DNA of 64,000 bases, from the NCBI GenBank assembly GCA_028289445.1, contig JANQPO010000014.1, forward strand, positions 1-64,000. The letters are read 5' to 3'. Position numbers and translations under genes: made by a program. The DNA is from Tepidamorphaceae bacterium. Its GTDB lineage: Bacteria > Pseudomonadota > Alphaproteobacteria > Rhizobiales > JAKSCL01. Numbering within the stretch: the first letter of the stretch is position 1; every line of letters starts with the position of its first letter. This document shows positions 34,529 through 42,721 of the stretch, in pieces. The notes under the pieces were generated by a model, which saw only the letters and a list, made by a program, of their open reading frames with translations, made no database searches and was not told the DNA's origin.

Positions 34529-34535
34529 TCTTTCC

Positions 34536-36005
34536 ATGGCCAAACACCCCGATCGTATCGAACTCGCGCCCGGCCTTACCGTGCCACGGGTCCTCACCGG
34601 CCTCTGGCAGGTGGCCGATCTTGAACGAGGCGGCGCGCCGCTCGACGTCGACGCGGCATCAGATGCACTGATCGCCTATGCCGAAGCCGGCTTCGATGGA
34701 TTCGACATGGCCGATCATTATGGCTCGGCCGAGCTGATTGCCGGCCGCGCGCGCCAGAAGCTGATCGAACGGGATCGCGAAACGCCTGCGCGGTTTTTCA
34801 CCAAGTGGTGTCCGGAGCCGGACCAATCGACACCGCAGGCCGTGCGTGCCGGTGTCCAGGAGCGGCTCGACCGGCTGGCGATGGACCGGATCGATCTGTT
34901 GCAGCTCCATTGGTGGACATTCCATCATCCGGGCTGGATCGACGTCATGGACGCCTTCATGGCGCTGAAGGCGGAGGGCCTGATTGGCGCCATCGGTGTT
35001 ACCAATTTCGACACTGACCACCTGCACCTTTTGCTCAACGAGGGCTACGAGATTGCGACCAACCAAGTGTCTTTCTCAGTGGTCGATCGGCGGGCAGCGG
35101 GCGAGATGGCGGCGCTGTGCCGTGAAAGCGGTGTGAAGCTGCTCGCCTATGGAACGCTCTGCGGTGGCTTCTTGTCGGAGCGATGGCTGGGGCAGGGCGA
35201 CCCTGACGCCGTCGCCGATTGGTCGAAGATGAAATACCGGCGCTTCATCGACTCAGCGGGAGGCTGGGAACCCTTCCAGGGCCTCTTGTCCGCGCTCGAT
35301 ACCACAGCAAAGCGACATGATGTCTCGATTGCCAATGTGGCAACCCGCTGGGTGATTGAGACGGAGGGTGTCGCGTGCGCCATTGTCGGCGCGCGGATCA
35401 CCGAGCGTCAGCACCGGGACGATACGCTGGCGCTGTTTGACTTTGCGCTGACTGAAGCGGATCGGGCGGAGCTTGACGCCGCATTCGCAAAGATGACGCC
35501 AATCCCTGGCGATTGTGGCGATGAGTATCGCAAGCCACCCTATCTGACGGCATCCGGCGATCTCAGCCATCACCTCGACACGCTCCCTAAGGTCTATGAT
35601 CCGGCGGAGATGAAGCCAGGCCGTTGGCGGATCTCGTCCGGTAGTGTCTGGGAGGGGATTTGCGGGTTCTCCCGCGCGACGCGGGTCGGCGACCGCATCC
35701 TGGTCTCGGGCACTACGGCGACCCACGGATCGGGGCGTGCTATCGGTGCCGGGGATGTACGCAGCCAGACCGTCTATATCCTCGACAAGATCGCCGCGGC
35801 GATTGAGGCGCTTGGCGGCGCGCTAGATGATGTGGTTCGCACGCGCATTTACATGTGCGATGCGTCTGACTGGGAGGCGGCATCGCGGGTGCATGGCCGC
35901 GTCTTTGACGGTATCTTGCCAGCGAACACGCTGATCGAGATTGCCGATCTTGTTGGCGACTACGACATCGAAATCGAGGCCGAGGCGGTCGTGCCGTCAA
36001 CCTAG
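34536..36005 (+). CDS. aldo/keto reductase-RidA fusion protein
   Basis: A 489-aa fusion. Residues about 5-335 form an aldo/keto reductase with a full tetrad (Asp and Tyr in FDMADHYG, Lys in FFTKWCPEP, His in LLQLHWWTFHH). Residues about 360-489 form a RidA/YjgF-like domain (ISSGSVWEGICGFSRATRVGDRILVSGTTATHG and VVRTRIYMCDASDWEAASRVHG). The RidA arginine that binds carboxylates in deaminase members is replaced (PANTLIEIADL rather than PARS), so enamine deaminase activity is doubtful. It lies between an ABC transporter and nagA genes. The ATG at 34536 is chosen by homology. Confidence 0.86.
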   Translation: MAKHPDRIELAPGLTVPRVLTGLWQVADLERGGAPLDVDAASDALIAYAEAGFDGFDMADHYGSAELIAGRARQKLIERDRETPARFFTKWCPEPDQSTPQAVRAGVQERLDRLAMDRIDLLQLHWWTFHHPGWIDVMDAFMALKAEGLIGAIGVTNFDTDHLHLLLNEGYEIATNQVSFSVVDRRAAGEMAALCRESGVKLLAYGTLCGGFLSERWLGQGDPDAVADWSKMKYRRFIDSAGGWEPFQGLLSALDTTAKRHDVSIANVATRWVIETEGVACAIVGARITERQHRDDTLALFDFALTEADRAELDAAFAKMTPIPGDCGDEYRKPPYLTASGDLSHHLDTLPKVYDPAEMKPGRWRISSGSVWEGICGFSRATRVGDRILVSGTTATHGSGRAIGAGDVRSQTVYILDKIAAAIEALGGALDDVVRTRIYMCDASDWEAASRVHGRVFDGILPANTLIEIADLVGDYDIEIEAEAVVPST

Positions 36006-36011
36006 AGCGTC

Positions 36012-37049
36012 ATGCCCGAACCAACCAAACCCAGCTATATGTGCCGCGAGATCGATGAGATCGCAGCCGGCGCCGAACGGCTTCTAAACAGCGGACGGGG
36101 GGTGATCATGGCGGCCGCCGATACGCTGCGCGCGGCCGAACCGCGTTTTCTCGTGACCGCTGCGCGCGGCTCCTCCGATCATGCGGCGACCTACCTGAAA
36201 TATGCGTGTGAACTCACCCTTGGCCTTCCCGTTGCCTCGATCGGTCCGTCGGTCTGTTCCGTCTATGGCGCACCGCTCAATCTGAAGGCTGGTGCCGCCA
36301 TTGGCATCTCCCAATCCGGCAAGAGCCCCGACATAGTGAGTGTGGCAGTGGCGGCTACTAGCCAGGGTGTGCCGGCAATCGCCATCACCAACGCACCGCA
36401 ATCGCCTCTGGCCGACGCCTCCACGACGGTTATCGATATCCTGGCTGGACCGGAGCAAAGCGTCGCGGCGACGAAATCGTTCGTTCTGTCGGCCGTTGCC
36501 GGCCTGGCGGTGCTTGCGCACTGGAAGCGTGATCAAGATCTCATCAATGCCATCGACGCCCTGCCGGCACGCCTCGACGCGGCCGTGCAGATCGATTGGC
36601 CCGAACTTCGTGCGGTGCTTGCGGGTGCGGACTCGCTGTTCGTGCTCGGCCGCGGTCCGGTTTTCGCCATGGCCAACGAGGCGGCGCTGAAGTTCAAGGA
36701 AACCTGCCGTATCCACGCTGAGTCCTATTCATCGGCAGAGGTGCTTCATGGCCCGGTCTCAATCGTCGGCGAGGCATATCCGGTTCTCGCGTTTTCCGCC
36801 GATGACGCGGCTGCTGCCCATGTGAGCGCTGTCGTTGACAGGCTGGTCGACAAAGGAGCAGTGGTTTTTGCCGCCGCCCATGCGGACACACAGGCGCGGG
36901 CGCTTGAGGTCGTTGCAACCAACCACCCCTTGACGGACCCGCTCGCGCTCATCGTTTCCTTCTACGCTTTCATTGAGCGCCTGGCGCGAGATCGCGGTCT
37001 CGATCCCGACCGGCCGCGCAATCTGAACAAGGTGACGGAAACCGTATGA
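36012..37049 (+). CDS. SIS-domain protein, glucosamine-6-phosphate isomerase/deaminase type
   Basis: A 345-aa protein with two SIS domains, like the isomerase half of GlmS or the NagB-II/AgaS deaminases. Sugar-phosphate binding motifs: AARGSSDHAATYLKYACEL, GISQSGKSPDIV, GPEQSVAATKSF, LGRGPVFAMANEAALKFKETCRIHAESYSSAEVLHGP. The glutaminase domain of GlmS is absent. It overlaps nagA by four bases, which strongly suggests catabolism of N-acetyl-amino sugars: NagA deacetylates and this protein deaminates/isomerises. Confidence 0.88.
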   Translation: MPEPTKPSYMCREIDEIAAGAERLLNSGRGVIMAAADTLRAAEPRFLVTAARGSSDHAATYLKYACELTLGLPVASIGPSVCSVYGAPLNLKAGAAIGISQSGKSPDIVSVAVAATSQGVPAIAITNAPQSPLADASTTVIDILAGPEQSVAATKSFVLSAVAGLAVLAHWKRDQDLINAIDALPARLDAAVQIDWPELRAVLAGADSLFVLGRGPVFAMANEAALKFKETCRIHAESYSSAEVLHGPVSIVGEAYPVLAFSADDAAAAHVSAVVDRLVDKGAVVFAAAHADTQARALEVVATNHPLTDPLALIVSFYAFIERLARDRGLDPDRPRNLNKVTETV

Positions 37050-38200
37050 TGGCGGGGCAGGCTTTTCTCGGCTGCACGATCTTCGATGGTTACCGCCGGC
37101 ACGCGGGGTGCGCCCTCGTGGTGCGCGAAGGGCGTGTGTCCGAGATCGTCGACGAAAGATCCGTTCCATCCGATTGTGACGGAGTACGTCTCGACGGTGC
37201 ATTGATCGCGCCGGGTTTCGTCGATCTCCAAGTCAACGGTGGCGGCGGTGTGCTCTTGAATGATGACCCGAGCGTCGACGCCATCCGCACAATTGCCGCC
37301 GCGCACCTTCCTTTCGGAACCACTGCGCTTCTACCGACACTGATCACGGATACGCGGGAAAAGACCGCAGCGGCGATCGCGGCGGCGGGCGATGCAATCG
37401 ATGCCGGCGTCAAGAGCTGCATCGGCTTGCACCTGGAGGGGCCGCATTTGGCAGCCGTGCGCAAGGGCGCACACGATCCCGCCTTGATCCGCGCGATGGA
37501 CGACGACGATGAAGCGATTCTGGTCGCAGCGGCCAGGCGGCTGCCGAGCCTGCTGACGACAATCGCGCCGGAATCTGTGACCTCCACTCAGATCAAGACG
37601 CTCGCCGACGCGGGCGCAACGGTCTCCCTCGGCCATACCGACGCGTCTCTCACGCAGGTGCGCGAGGCGTCCGAGGCCGGTGCAACATGCGTGACGCATC
37701 TCTTCAACGCCATGAGTCCGCTTGGGCATCGCGAGCCGGGCGTCGTCGGCGGTGCCCTGTCGGATGGGCGACTCCATGCCGGACTGATTGCCGACGGGTT
37801 TCACGTCGCGCCGGAGGCGGTTGGAATCGCACTGCGCGCAAAGCAGGAGCCTGGCACGATTTTCCTCGTGACCGATGCGATGGCGACAATCGGAACTGAA
37901 CTGAAACGCTTTACCCTCGGCAGCCGGGACATCGAGCGGCGGGATGGCCGCCTGACCCTTTCCGACGGAACCCTTGCGGGCGCCGACCTCGACATGATTT
38001 CGGCCATCCGTTTCATGGTGGATGTCATCGGCGTTTCAGTCGACGAGGCCTTGCGCATGGCCGCGCTCTATCCCGCAACGGTGCTTGGCCGTGACGCGGA
38101 GTTCGGGCAACTGGCGCCAGGTGCGCGTGGGGACTTTGTGGTGTTGAGCGATGCGCTCACCATCGCGAGCGTCTGGCAGCAGGGTGCGAAGGTCGCGTAG
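37046..38200 (+). CDS. nagA: N-acetylglucosamine-6-phosphate deacetylase
   Basis: A 384-aa metal-dependent deacetylase. NagA landmarks: GFVDLQVNGGGGVLLND near residue 55, the metal-binding glutamate in LHLEGPHLA, histidines in SLGHTDAS and THLFNAMSPLGHREPG, and the catalytic aspartate in FLVTDAMATIG. It converts GlcNAc-6-phosphate to glucosamine-6-phosphate and acetate in the cytoplasm. It is the last gene of the long plus-strand run. No kinase or PTS for GlcNAc is in the window. Confidence 0.94.
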   Translation: MMAGQAFLGCTIFDGYRRHAGCALVVREGRVSEIVDERSVPSDCDGVRLDGALIAPGFVDLQVNGGGGVLLNDDPSVDAIRTIAAAHLPFGTTALLPTLITDTREKTAAAIAAAGDAIDAGVKSCIGLHLEGPHLAAVRKGAHDPALIRAMDDDDEAILVAAARRLPSLLTTIAPESVTSTQIKTLADAGATVSLGHTDASLTQVREASEAGATCVTHLFNAMSPLGHREPGVVGGALSDGRLHAGLIADGFHVAPEAVGIALRAKQEPGTIFLVTDAMATIGTELKRFTLGSRDIERRDGRLTLSDGTLAGADLDMISAIRFMVDVIGVSVDEALRMAALYPATVLGRDAEFGQLAPGARGDFVVLSDALTIASVWQQGAKVA

Positions 38201-38348
38201 GCTCCGAGCTAACGCAACGTTAACGTGTGTGAGCTGGAGCACATTTCCGCGCTCTGATCGGCTCTAGAGTCACGTTGGCGACACAGCCTCGCCACGACCA
38301 AATTGAGTGAACTTCTGATTTCTCTCTTGGTCATTGCCAAGCAACTTT

Positions 38349-38375
38349 CCGGGGGGCTTTGCCTCCCGGCTTTTT
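38349..38375 (+). terminator. rho-independent terminator downstream of nagA
   Basis: CCGGGGGGC (38349-38357) pairs with GCCTCCCGG (38361-38369), with one wobble pair, around a 3-nt loop. CTTTTT follows at 38370-38375. It probably ends the long plus-strand run. Confidence 0.8.
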
Positions 38376-38443
38376 ATGTTGGCGTAGGTGCCTGCGGTCG
38401 AAATCTCGCGTCTAAGAGCCGGCCCAATCCAGAAACACAGTTG

Positions 38444-38459
38444 TGTGATCATGATCACA
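38444..38459. promoter_or_regulatory. CRP/FNR-family binding site, perfect palindrome
   Basis: TGTGATCATGATCACA is a perfect 16-bp palindrome that fits TGTGA-N6-TCACA exactly. It lies 81 bp upstream of the BA14K-like start, an activator-compatible position. The regulator is not in the window; CRP-like and FnrL-like proteins are both possible. Confidence 0.6.
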
Positions 38460-38540
38460 GCAGCGGCGAGGGCCATCTCCCATCTTCGGTTCACCAAGCG
38501 TTAACCAAGTGACCAGACACCGCAGAGAGAGGACGAGACA

Positions 38541-38897
38541 ATGACCACGACGACCACGAAAGCCACCTCCACGATAACCGCCGCCGCAGCCGCCGCACTC
38601 TTGATCGGTGCGGCCATGGCCACCACGACGACTTCGGCCAACGCGAGTGATGAACTCGTCGCCGGCGCCGCTGGCTTTGCCCTTGGAACCGTTTTTGGTG
38701 CCGTCGCCACGCAGCCGCGCGTTGTGCAGCCGCGCCGCCGCGTCATCGTCGTTCAAGACCCTGCTCCTTCGCACGCCCTGACGCCCGCTGGCGTTACCGT
38801 CGCCCACGCGCAGTGGTGTGCAAGCCGTTATCGGTCCTACATCTGGAATACGAACACATGGACCGACCTCAAAGGCCGGACCCGCTGGTGCGGCTAA
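38541..38897 (+). CDS. BA14K-like small secreted protein
   Basis: A 118-aa protein with a threonine-rich start and a signal peptide (ITAAAAAALLIGAAMATTTTSANA), a glycine/alanine stretch (LVAGAAGFALGTVFGAVA) and a C-terminal HAQWCASRYRSYIWNTNTW block with a closing RTRWCG. That block matches the BA14K/lectin-like family common in Brucella, rhizobia and relatives, where members bind surfaces or sugars. GAGAGGACGAG precedes the ATG. It stands alone between a nagA terminator and its own terminator. Confidence 0.8.
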   Translation: MTTTTTKATSTITAAAAAALLIGAAMATTTTSANASDELVAGAAGFALGTVFGAVATQPRVVQPRRRVIVVQDPAPSHALTPAGVTVAHAQWCASRYRSYIWNTNTWTDLKGRTRWCG

Positions 38898-38941
38898 CCT
38901 GAGCGATCCACTCAGGCTTCCAATAACTTCTGACACAACCT

Positions 38942-38966
38942 GCGGGGCTTCGGCCCCGCTTTTTTT
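38942..38966 (+). terminator. rho-independent terminator after the BA14K-like gene
   Basis: GCGGGGC (38942-38948) and GCCCCGC (38953-38959) form a perfect stem closed by a TTCG tetraloop and followed by seven T residues (38960-38966). Confidence 0.92.
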
Positions 38967-38973
38967 GTGTGGA

Positions 38974-39981
38974 TCAGGCAGCCGCGGCGACGGGCTCAAT
39001 GGCTTCGAGCGCGCGGTCGACGACGTCGAGCCCGGCGCCCGGTTTCACCGACTCTGTCGTCAAGATGCGACGCCAATGGCGTGCGCCGCGCATTCCCGAA
39101 AAGAGCCCAAGCAGATGCCGGGTCATGGCGTTGAGCCGTGTGCCGCTGGCCAGTTGTTGCGCCATGTAGGGCCGGTAGGCTGCTAGCACATCGAGCCGTG
39201 TGCCGCCTGGCGATGCCGTGTGAAGGGCCACCTCCAGTTTGCGCAGCATCCAAGGCGTGTGATAGGCCGCGCGGCCGATCATCACCGAATCCATGATCGT
39301 GAGATGACGAAGGGCATCGTCGACCGTTTCAATGCCACCGTTGACGGTAACCGGCAGCGCTGGATGGGCCGCTTTCAGGCGATAGACAAGGTCGTAGTCG
39401 AGCGGAGGAACCGTTCGGTTCTCCTTCGGGCTGAGACCCTTCAGCCATGCCTTGCGGGCGTGGACGGCGAGGCCATCCGCGCCTGCGGAGACGACGTGTT
39501 CGGCGAACGCGAAGAGCGCGTCTTCCGGGTCCTGGTCGTCGACACCGATCCGGCATTTGACTGTTACGGGAATCCCGACCTTTGCCTTCATGGCCGCGAC
39601 GCAGTCGGCGACGAGGGCGGGTTCGGCCATCAGGCAGGCGCCGAAACGGCCTGTCTGTACCCGGTCGGAGGGGCAACCGACATTCATGTTGATCTCGTCA
39701 TAGCCCCATTCGGCGCCGATGTGGGCGGCCTCGGCCATTTTCGCTGGATCGCTGCCGCCAAGCTGAAGCGCGACGGGGTGTTCCGTGTCCCCAAACCCGA
39801 TCAGCCGTTCGCGATCGCCATGGATGACGGCATCCGCCGCGACCATTTCCGTGTAGAGTAGGGCGGACGGCGCAACAATCCGGTGGAAGGCCCGACAATG
39901 CCGATCCGTCCACTCCATCATCGGGGCGACGGAGACTGCTCTACCGGTGGTGTTTCGTTGCTCGTCGCGCATGGTGCTCAC
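38974..39981 (-). CDS. dusA: tRNA-dihydrouridine synthase A
   Basis: A 335-aa FMN-dependent enzyme that reduces U20/U20a in tRNA. DusA blocks: SVAPMMEWTDRHCRAFHR near the N-terminus, VALQLGGSDPAKMAEAA, the catalytic cysteine in NMNVGCPSDRVQTGRFGACLM, and VNGGIETVDDALRHL for FMN phosphate binding. The start may be the GTG at 39981 or the ATG three codons later. It follows the inositol operon on the same strand after 78 bp but is functionally unrelated. Confidence 0.95.
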   Translation of the reverse strand: MSTMRDEQRNTTGRAVSVAPMMEWTDRHCRAFHRIVAPSALLYTEMVAADAVIHGDRERLIGFGDTEHPVALQLGGSDPAKMAEAAHIGAEWGYDEINMNVGCPSDRVQTGRFGACLMAEPALVADCVAAMKAKVGIPVTVKCRIGVDDQDPEDALFAFAEHVVSAGADGLAVHARKAWLKGLSPKENRTVPPLDYDLVYRLKAAHPALPVTVNGGIETVDDALRHLTIMDSVMIGRAAYHTPWMLRKLEVALHTASPGGTRLDVLAAYRPYMAQQLASGTRLNAMTRHLLGLFSGMRGARHWRRILTTESVKPGAGLDVVDRALEAIEPVAAAA

Positions 39982-40059
39982 ATCGATTTTGGCGCCTCAT
40001 AGCGCATTTCGGCGCCGCATGCACTGTGGTCCCCGTCCGAAAGCTGACGGATTCGTAAC

Positions 40060-40890
40060 CTAAAGGTCGCGAAGCTGCCTGATGACGTGGGTTGCTGCCG
40101 CGCGCATCTCGGGAATGACCGGTTTGAGCAGTTCGATGCGGTCGAACCCGTCGGCATTGTCCGCAATTGATGTTCTGAGCGCGCTGCCGAACGCCATGCG
40201 CAGTTCGGTGCCGATGTTCACCTTACAGATGCGGGTCGTGCGTGCGAGCACGCGACGCATCTCGTCCGGCACGCCGCTGCCGCCATGCAGCACGAGCGGT
40301 TTTGAGGTCACCGCCTCAATCGCACGCAGCGCGTCGAGATCGACGCCGTCGCTTTGCTCGGTTTGAAGGTGGACATTGCCGACCGAGACAGCGATGGCAT
40401 CGGCTCCGCTTTCAGCGTCGAAGCGGGCGGCATCTGCGGGCGACGTCATTGCCGATGCGGCACCTTCGGCATAGCCAACGAAGCCGATTTCGCCTTCCAC
40501 CGAGATACCGAACTCGTGGGCGTCTGAAACGATCCGCGCCGTGATATCGATGTTCTCAGACACCGGACGCTTGGAGCCGTCGAACATGACGGACGTGAAG
40601 CCGGCGTCAATGCCCGCGAAACACTCCTCCGGTGAATGTGCATGGTCGACATGGCACACGACCGGCACGGATGCTTGATCGGCCAGATGGCGAAGCATTT
40701 TTCCCAGAACCGGGATCGGTGTGTGGCGCCGACAGGCAGGACCGGCCTGTAGGATGATTGCCGCGCCGGTCTCCTCGGCCGCCTCGACAAAGGCCACCGC
40801 ATCCTCCCAGCCAAGCACAACAAGGCCGGCGACGGCATAGCCGTCCCGCATGGCCGGTTCCAGCACATCGGTGAGTGTGGCAGCGGTCAT
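40060..40890 (-). CDS. class II fructose-bisphosphate aldolase family protein (IolJ-like)
   Basis: A 276-aa zinc aldolase. The catalytic and metal residues lie in VCHVDHAHSPEE (near residues 75-86), EGEIGFVGYAEG (near 125-136) and VLHGGSGVPDE (near 205-215). The C-terminal VNIGTELRMAF is typical of the family. The ATG overlaps the iolB stop by four bases. In the inositol pathway the aldolase cleaves 2-deoxy-5-keto-gluconate-6-phosphate to malonate semialdehyde and dihydroxyacetone phosphate, and that role fits its place after iolDCB. Confidence 0.9.
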   Translation of the reverse strand: MTAATLTDVLEPAMRDGYAVAGLVVLGWEDAVAFVEAAEETGAAIILQAGPACRRHTPIPVLGKMLRHLADQASVPVVCHVDHAHSPEECFAGIDAGFTSVMFDGSKRPVSENIDITARIVSDAHEFGISVEGEIGFVGYAEGAASAMTSPADAARFDAESGADAIAVSVGNVHLQTEQSDGVDLDALRAIEAVTSKPLVLHGGSGVPDEMRRVLARTTRICKVNIGTELRMAFGSALRTSIADNADGFDRIELLKPVIPEMRAAATHVIRQLRDL

Positions 40891-41729
40891 TTGAACTTGG
40901 CGATCATGTCCTTGATGCCGGGGATCGTTTCGATCTGCCAGGCATGGTCGGGCTGGAAATATTGGACAAGCGAGCGTTGGGACAGGCCGCCGAGAATGGT
41001 GAAGTAGTACATCTCATAGCCCGGCGCGACGACGCAGGGATGGTAGCCCTTCTCAAGGATCACGGTCGAGCCGTCGACAATGTGGTAGGCCTCACCGACC
41101 TTGCCGTCCTCCCGCTGCACCAATTGGAGGCCGAAACCCTTGTTGGGCCGAAAGCGGAAATTATAGGTCTCGTCATGGCGGGACTCGTCGGGTAGGCGGT
41201 CGGTATCATGCTTGTGCGGCGGAAAACCCGACCAGCCGCCCTGGCCGACCGTGAATAGTTCGGACACCAGTAGCCGTCCGACCTGATCGTGATACTTCGT
41301 CCCCAGAATGTGTTTGATCTTACGGTGCGTCTTGGTGTCGTCGGAGCCATATTGGACCAGATCGATCTCATCGGCACGCACGGCGAACGGCGTGAGTGGA
41401 CGCGAATAGCGCGCGCCGGCGACAAACACCTCCGCGGCGCCCGATTTGCAGGTGATGCGGGTCTTGGCGCCGCACGGCACGTAGACTCCTTCGGGCTCGC
41501 CGTCCCAGACGTCCTCGCGGCGCTCGCCGATGTCGTTGAAAGCCTCGCCTTCGACATCGACGTCGATGGTGCCGGTCGCCGGAACAACGCAGGTCTCATA
41601 GCCTGGCACGAAATAGTCGAAGGCCTCGTTGCCGGTCAGCTTGACGATGTTGAAGTAGTTGAGCGGCACGCGGTGGTCGTCGATGTCGATCAGCGCGTGG
41701 TTGCGGTTTTCAAAGGGTGGAATGTGCAT
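40887..41729 (-). CDS. iolB: 5-deoxy-glucuronate isomerase
   Basis: A 280-aa cupin-type isomerase, slightly longer than the usual 270. Recognisable blocks: GYETCVVPATGTIDVDVEG, the metal-site region GWSGFPPHKHDTDRLPDESRHDETYNFRF and ILEKGYHPCVVAPGYEMYYFTILGG. It converts 5-deoxy-glucuronate to 2-deoxy-5-keto-gluconate in inositol catabolism. It follows iolC after 14 bp. Confidence 0.94.
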   Translation of the reverse strand: MHIPPFENRNHALIDIDDHRVPLNYFNIVKLTGNEAFDYFVPGYETCVVPATGTIDVDVEGEAFNDIGERREDVWDGEPEGVYVPCGAKTRITCKSGAAEVFVAGARYSRPLTPFAVRADEIDLVQYGSDDTKTHRKIKHILGTKYHDQVGRLLVSELFTVGQGGWSGFPPHKHDTDRLPDESRHDETYNFRFRPNKGFGLQLVQREDGKVGEAYHIVDGSTVILEKGYHPCVVAPGYEMYYFTILGGLSQRSLVQYFQPDHAWQIETIPGIKDMIAKFK

Positions 41730-41743
41730 GGCCAGGGTCCCTG

Positions 41744-42721
41744 TCAGGTGCGTGTCGGTCCCGGATGAGTCTCGATGAAGGCGTCAAGTTCGTCGGCTGT
41801 CGGCATGGCGGGTGCGCAGCCGACCCGTGTGACGACGATTGCGGCCGCGGCCGAGCCGCGCATGACGGCAGACTCGAGACCGTGACCGGCGGCGAGTGAG
41901 GCGATAAAGGCACCTAGAAAGGAGTCGCCCGCGCCGGTCGGTTTCAGTGCGGTAACCGGGAAGATGCCGGTTTCAAACATCCGATCGGCGGCGTAAGTGC
42001 GCGAGCCGCGTTCACCCATTTTGTAGATGGCGATTGAGACGGCACCGTTGAAACGGGTTTCGGCGAGCGTTTCGCCGTGTGCGCCTTCACCGGCCATGAC
42101 GGCGAATTCATCGTCATTGCCGACGACGATATCGCATTGCCGCGCGGCATCGGTGCATACCTTGGAGGCTTCCTCCGGCGATGGCCAGGAGTAGGGCCGA
42201 TAATCGACATCGATGATGGCTGGCACGTTGGCGGCGTGGGCCTTGGCGAGCGCTTGGAACGTCGCCGACCGGGAGGGTTCGGCGGCAAGTGCCGTTCCGG
42301 TGACGATGACACCGCCATAGGCCTCAAAATCGATCGCCCGAATGTCGTCGCGGGTTATCTCGAAATCGGCGGCGCCGTTGCGATAGATGACGGACTGATG
42401 ATCTTCAATCGTCGTCTCGACGACTGCCAGCGTATTGCGGACTTCGCCTCCGACGCTTCGGATATGGCGCGTGTCGATATCATAGCTTTCAAGCGCGTTG
42501 AGCGTGTAGCGGCCGACGGCATCATCCGACACCGTCGTCACCAGCGTCGCCTCGCCGCCAAGCCGGTTAATGGCGGCGGCGGTGTTGGCGGCAGATCCGC
42601 CCAACGCCGCCGTGAACTGCGCCGCGTGCTCCGTCTTCGTGCCGGGTGGATCGGCGTAGAGGTCGAGCCCGGCGCGCCCGACCAGCAGAAACCGGTTCCT
42701 TCGGAGCCGTTCAAGGTCCAT
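41744..42721 (-). CDS. iolC: 5-dehydro-2-deoxygluconokinase
   Basis: A 325-aa PfkB/ribokinase-family sugar kinase. The N-terminal RFLLVGRAGLDLYADPPGT and GGSAANTAAAINRLGG blocks bind sugar; the catalytic aspartate and anion hole are in KPTGAGDSFLGAF near the C-terminus. The ATG at 42721 overlaps the iolD stop by one base (TGATG). It phosphorylates 2-deoxy-5-keto-gluconate, the step before the aldolase. Confidence 0.94.
   Translation of the reverse strand: MDLERLRRNRFLLVGRAGLDLYADPPGTKTEHAAQFTAALGGSAANTAAAINRLGGEATLVTTVSDDAVGRYTLNALESYDIDTRHIRSVGGEVRNTLAVVETTIEDHQSVIYRNGAADFEITRDDIRAIDFEAYGGVIVTGTALAAEPSRSATFQALAKAHAANVPAIIDVDYRPYSWPSPEEASKVCTDAARQCDIVVGNDDEFAVMAGEGAHGETLAETRFNGAVSIAIYKMGERGSRTYAADRMFETGIFPVTALKPTGAGDSFLGAFIASLAAGHGLESAVMRGSAAAAIVVTRVGCAPAMPTADELDAFIETHPGPTRT

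Larger units (their letters stand above)
38201..38540. other. intergenic region between nagA and the BA14K-like gene
   Basis: The 340-bp stretch holds a rho-independent-type hairpin (38349-38375) and a perfect CRP/FNR-like palindrome (38444-38459). A 69-codon open frame at 38303-38512 crosses the hairpin and shows no recognisable family, so it is not called as a gene. Confidence 0.6.

Noticed and set aside
38303..38512. Small open frame between nagA and the BA14K-like gene
   Set aside because: It runs through a rho-independent terminator and a regulatory palindrome and has no recognisable family or good ribosome site.
39991..40016. Repeated GGCGCC between dusA and the aldolase gene
   Set aside because: Only six bases pair around a 14-nt loop, with no U-tract; too weak to call a terminator.
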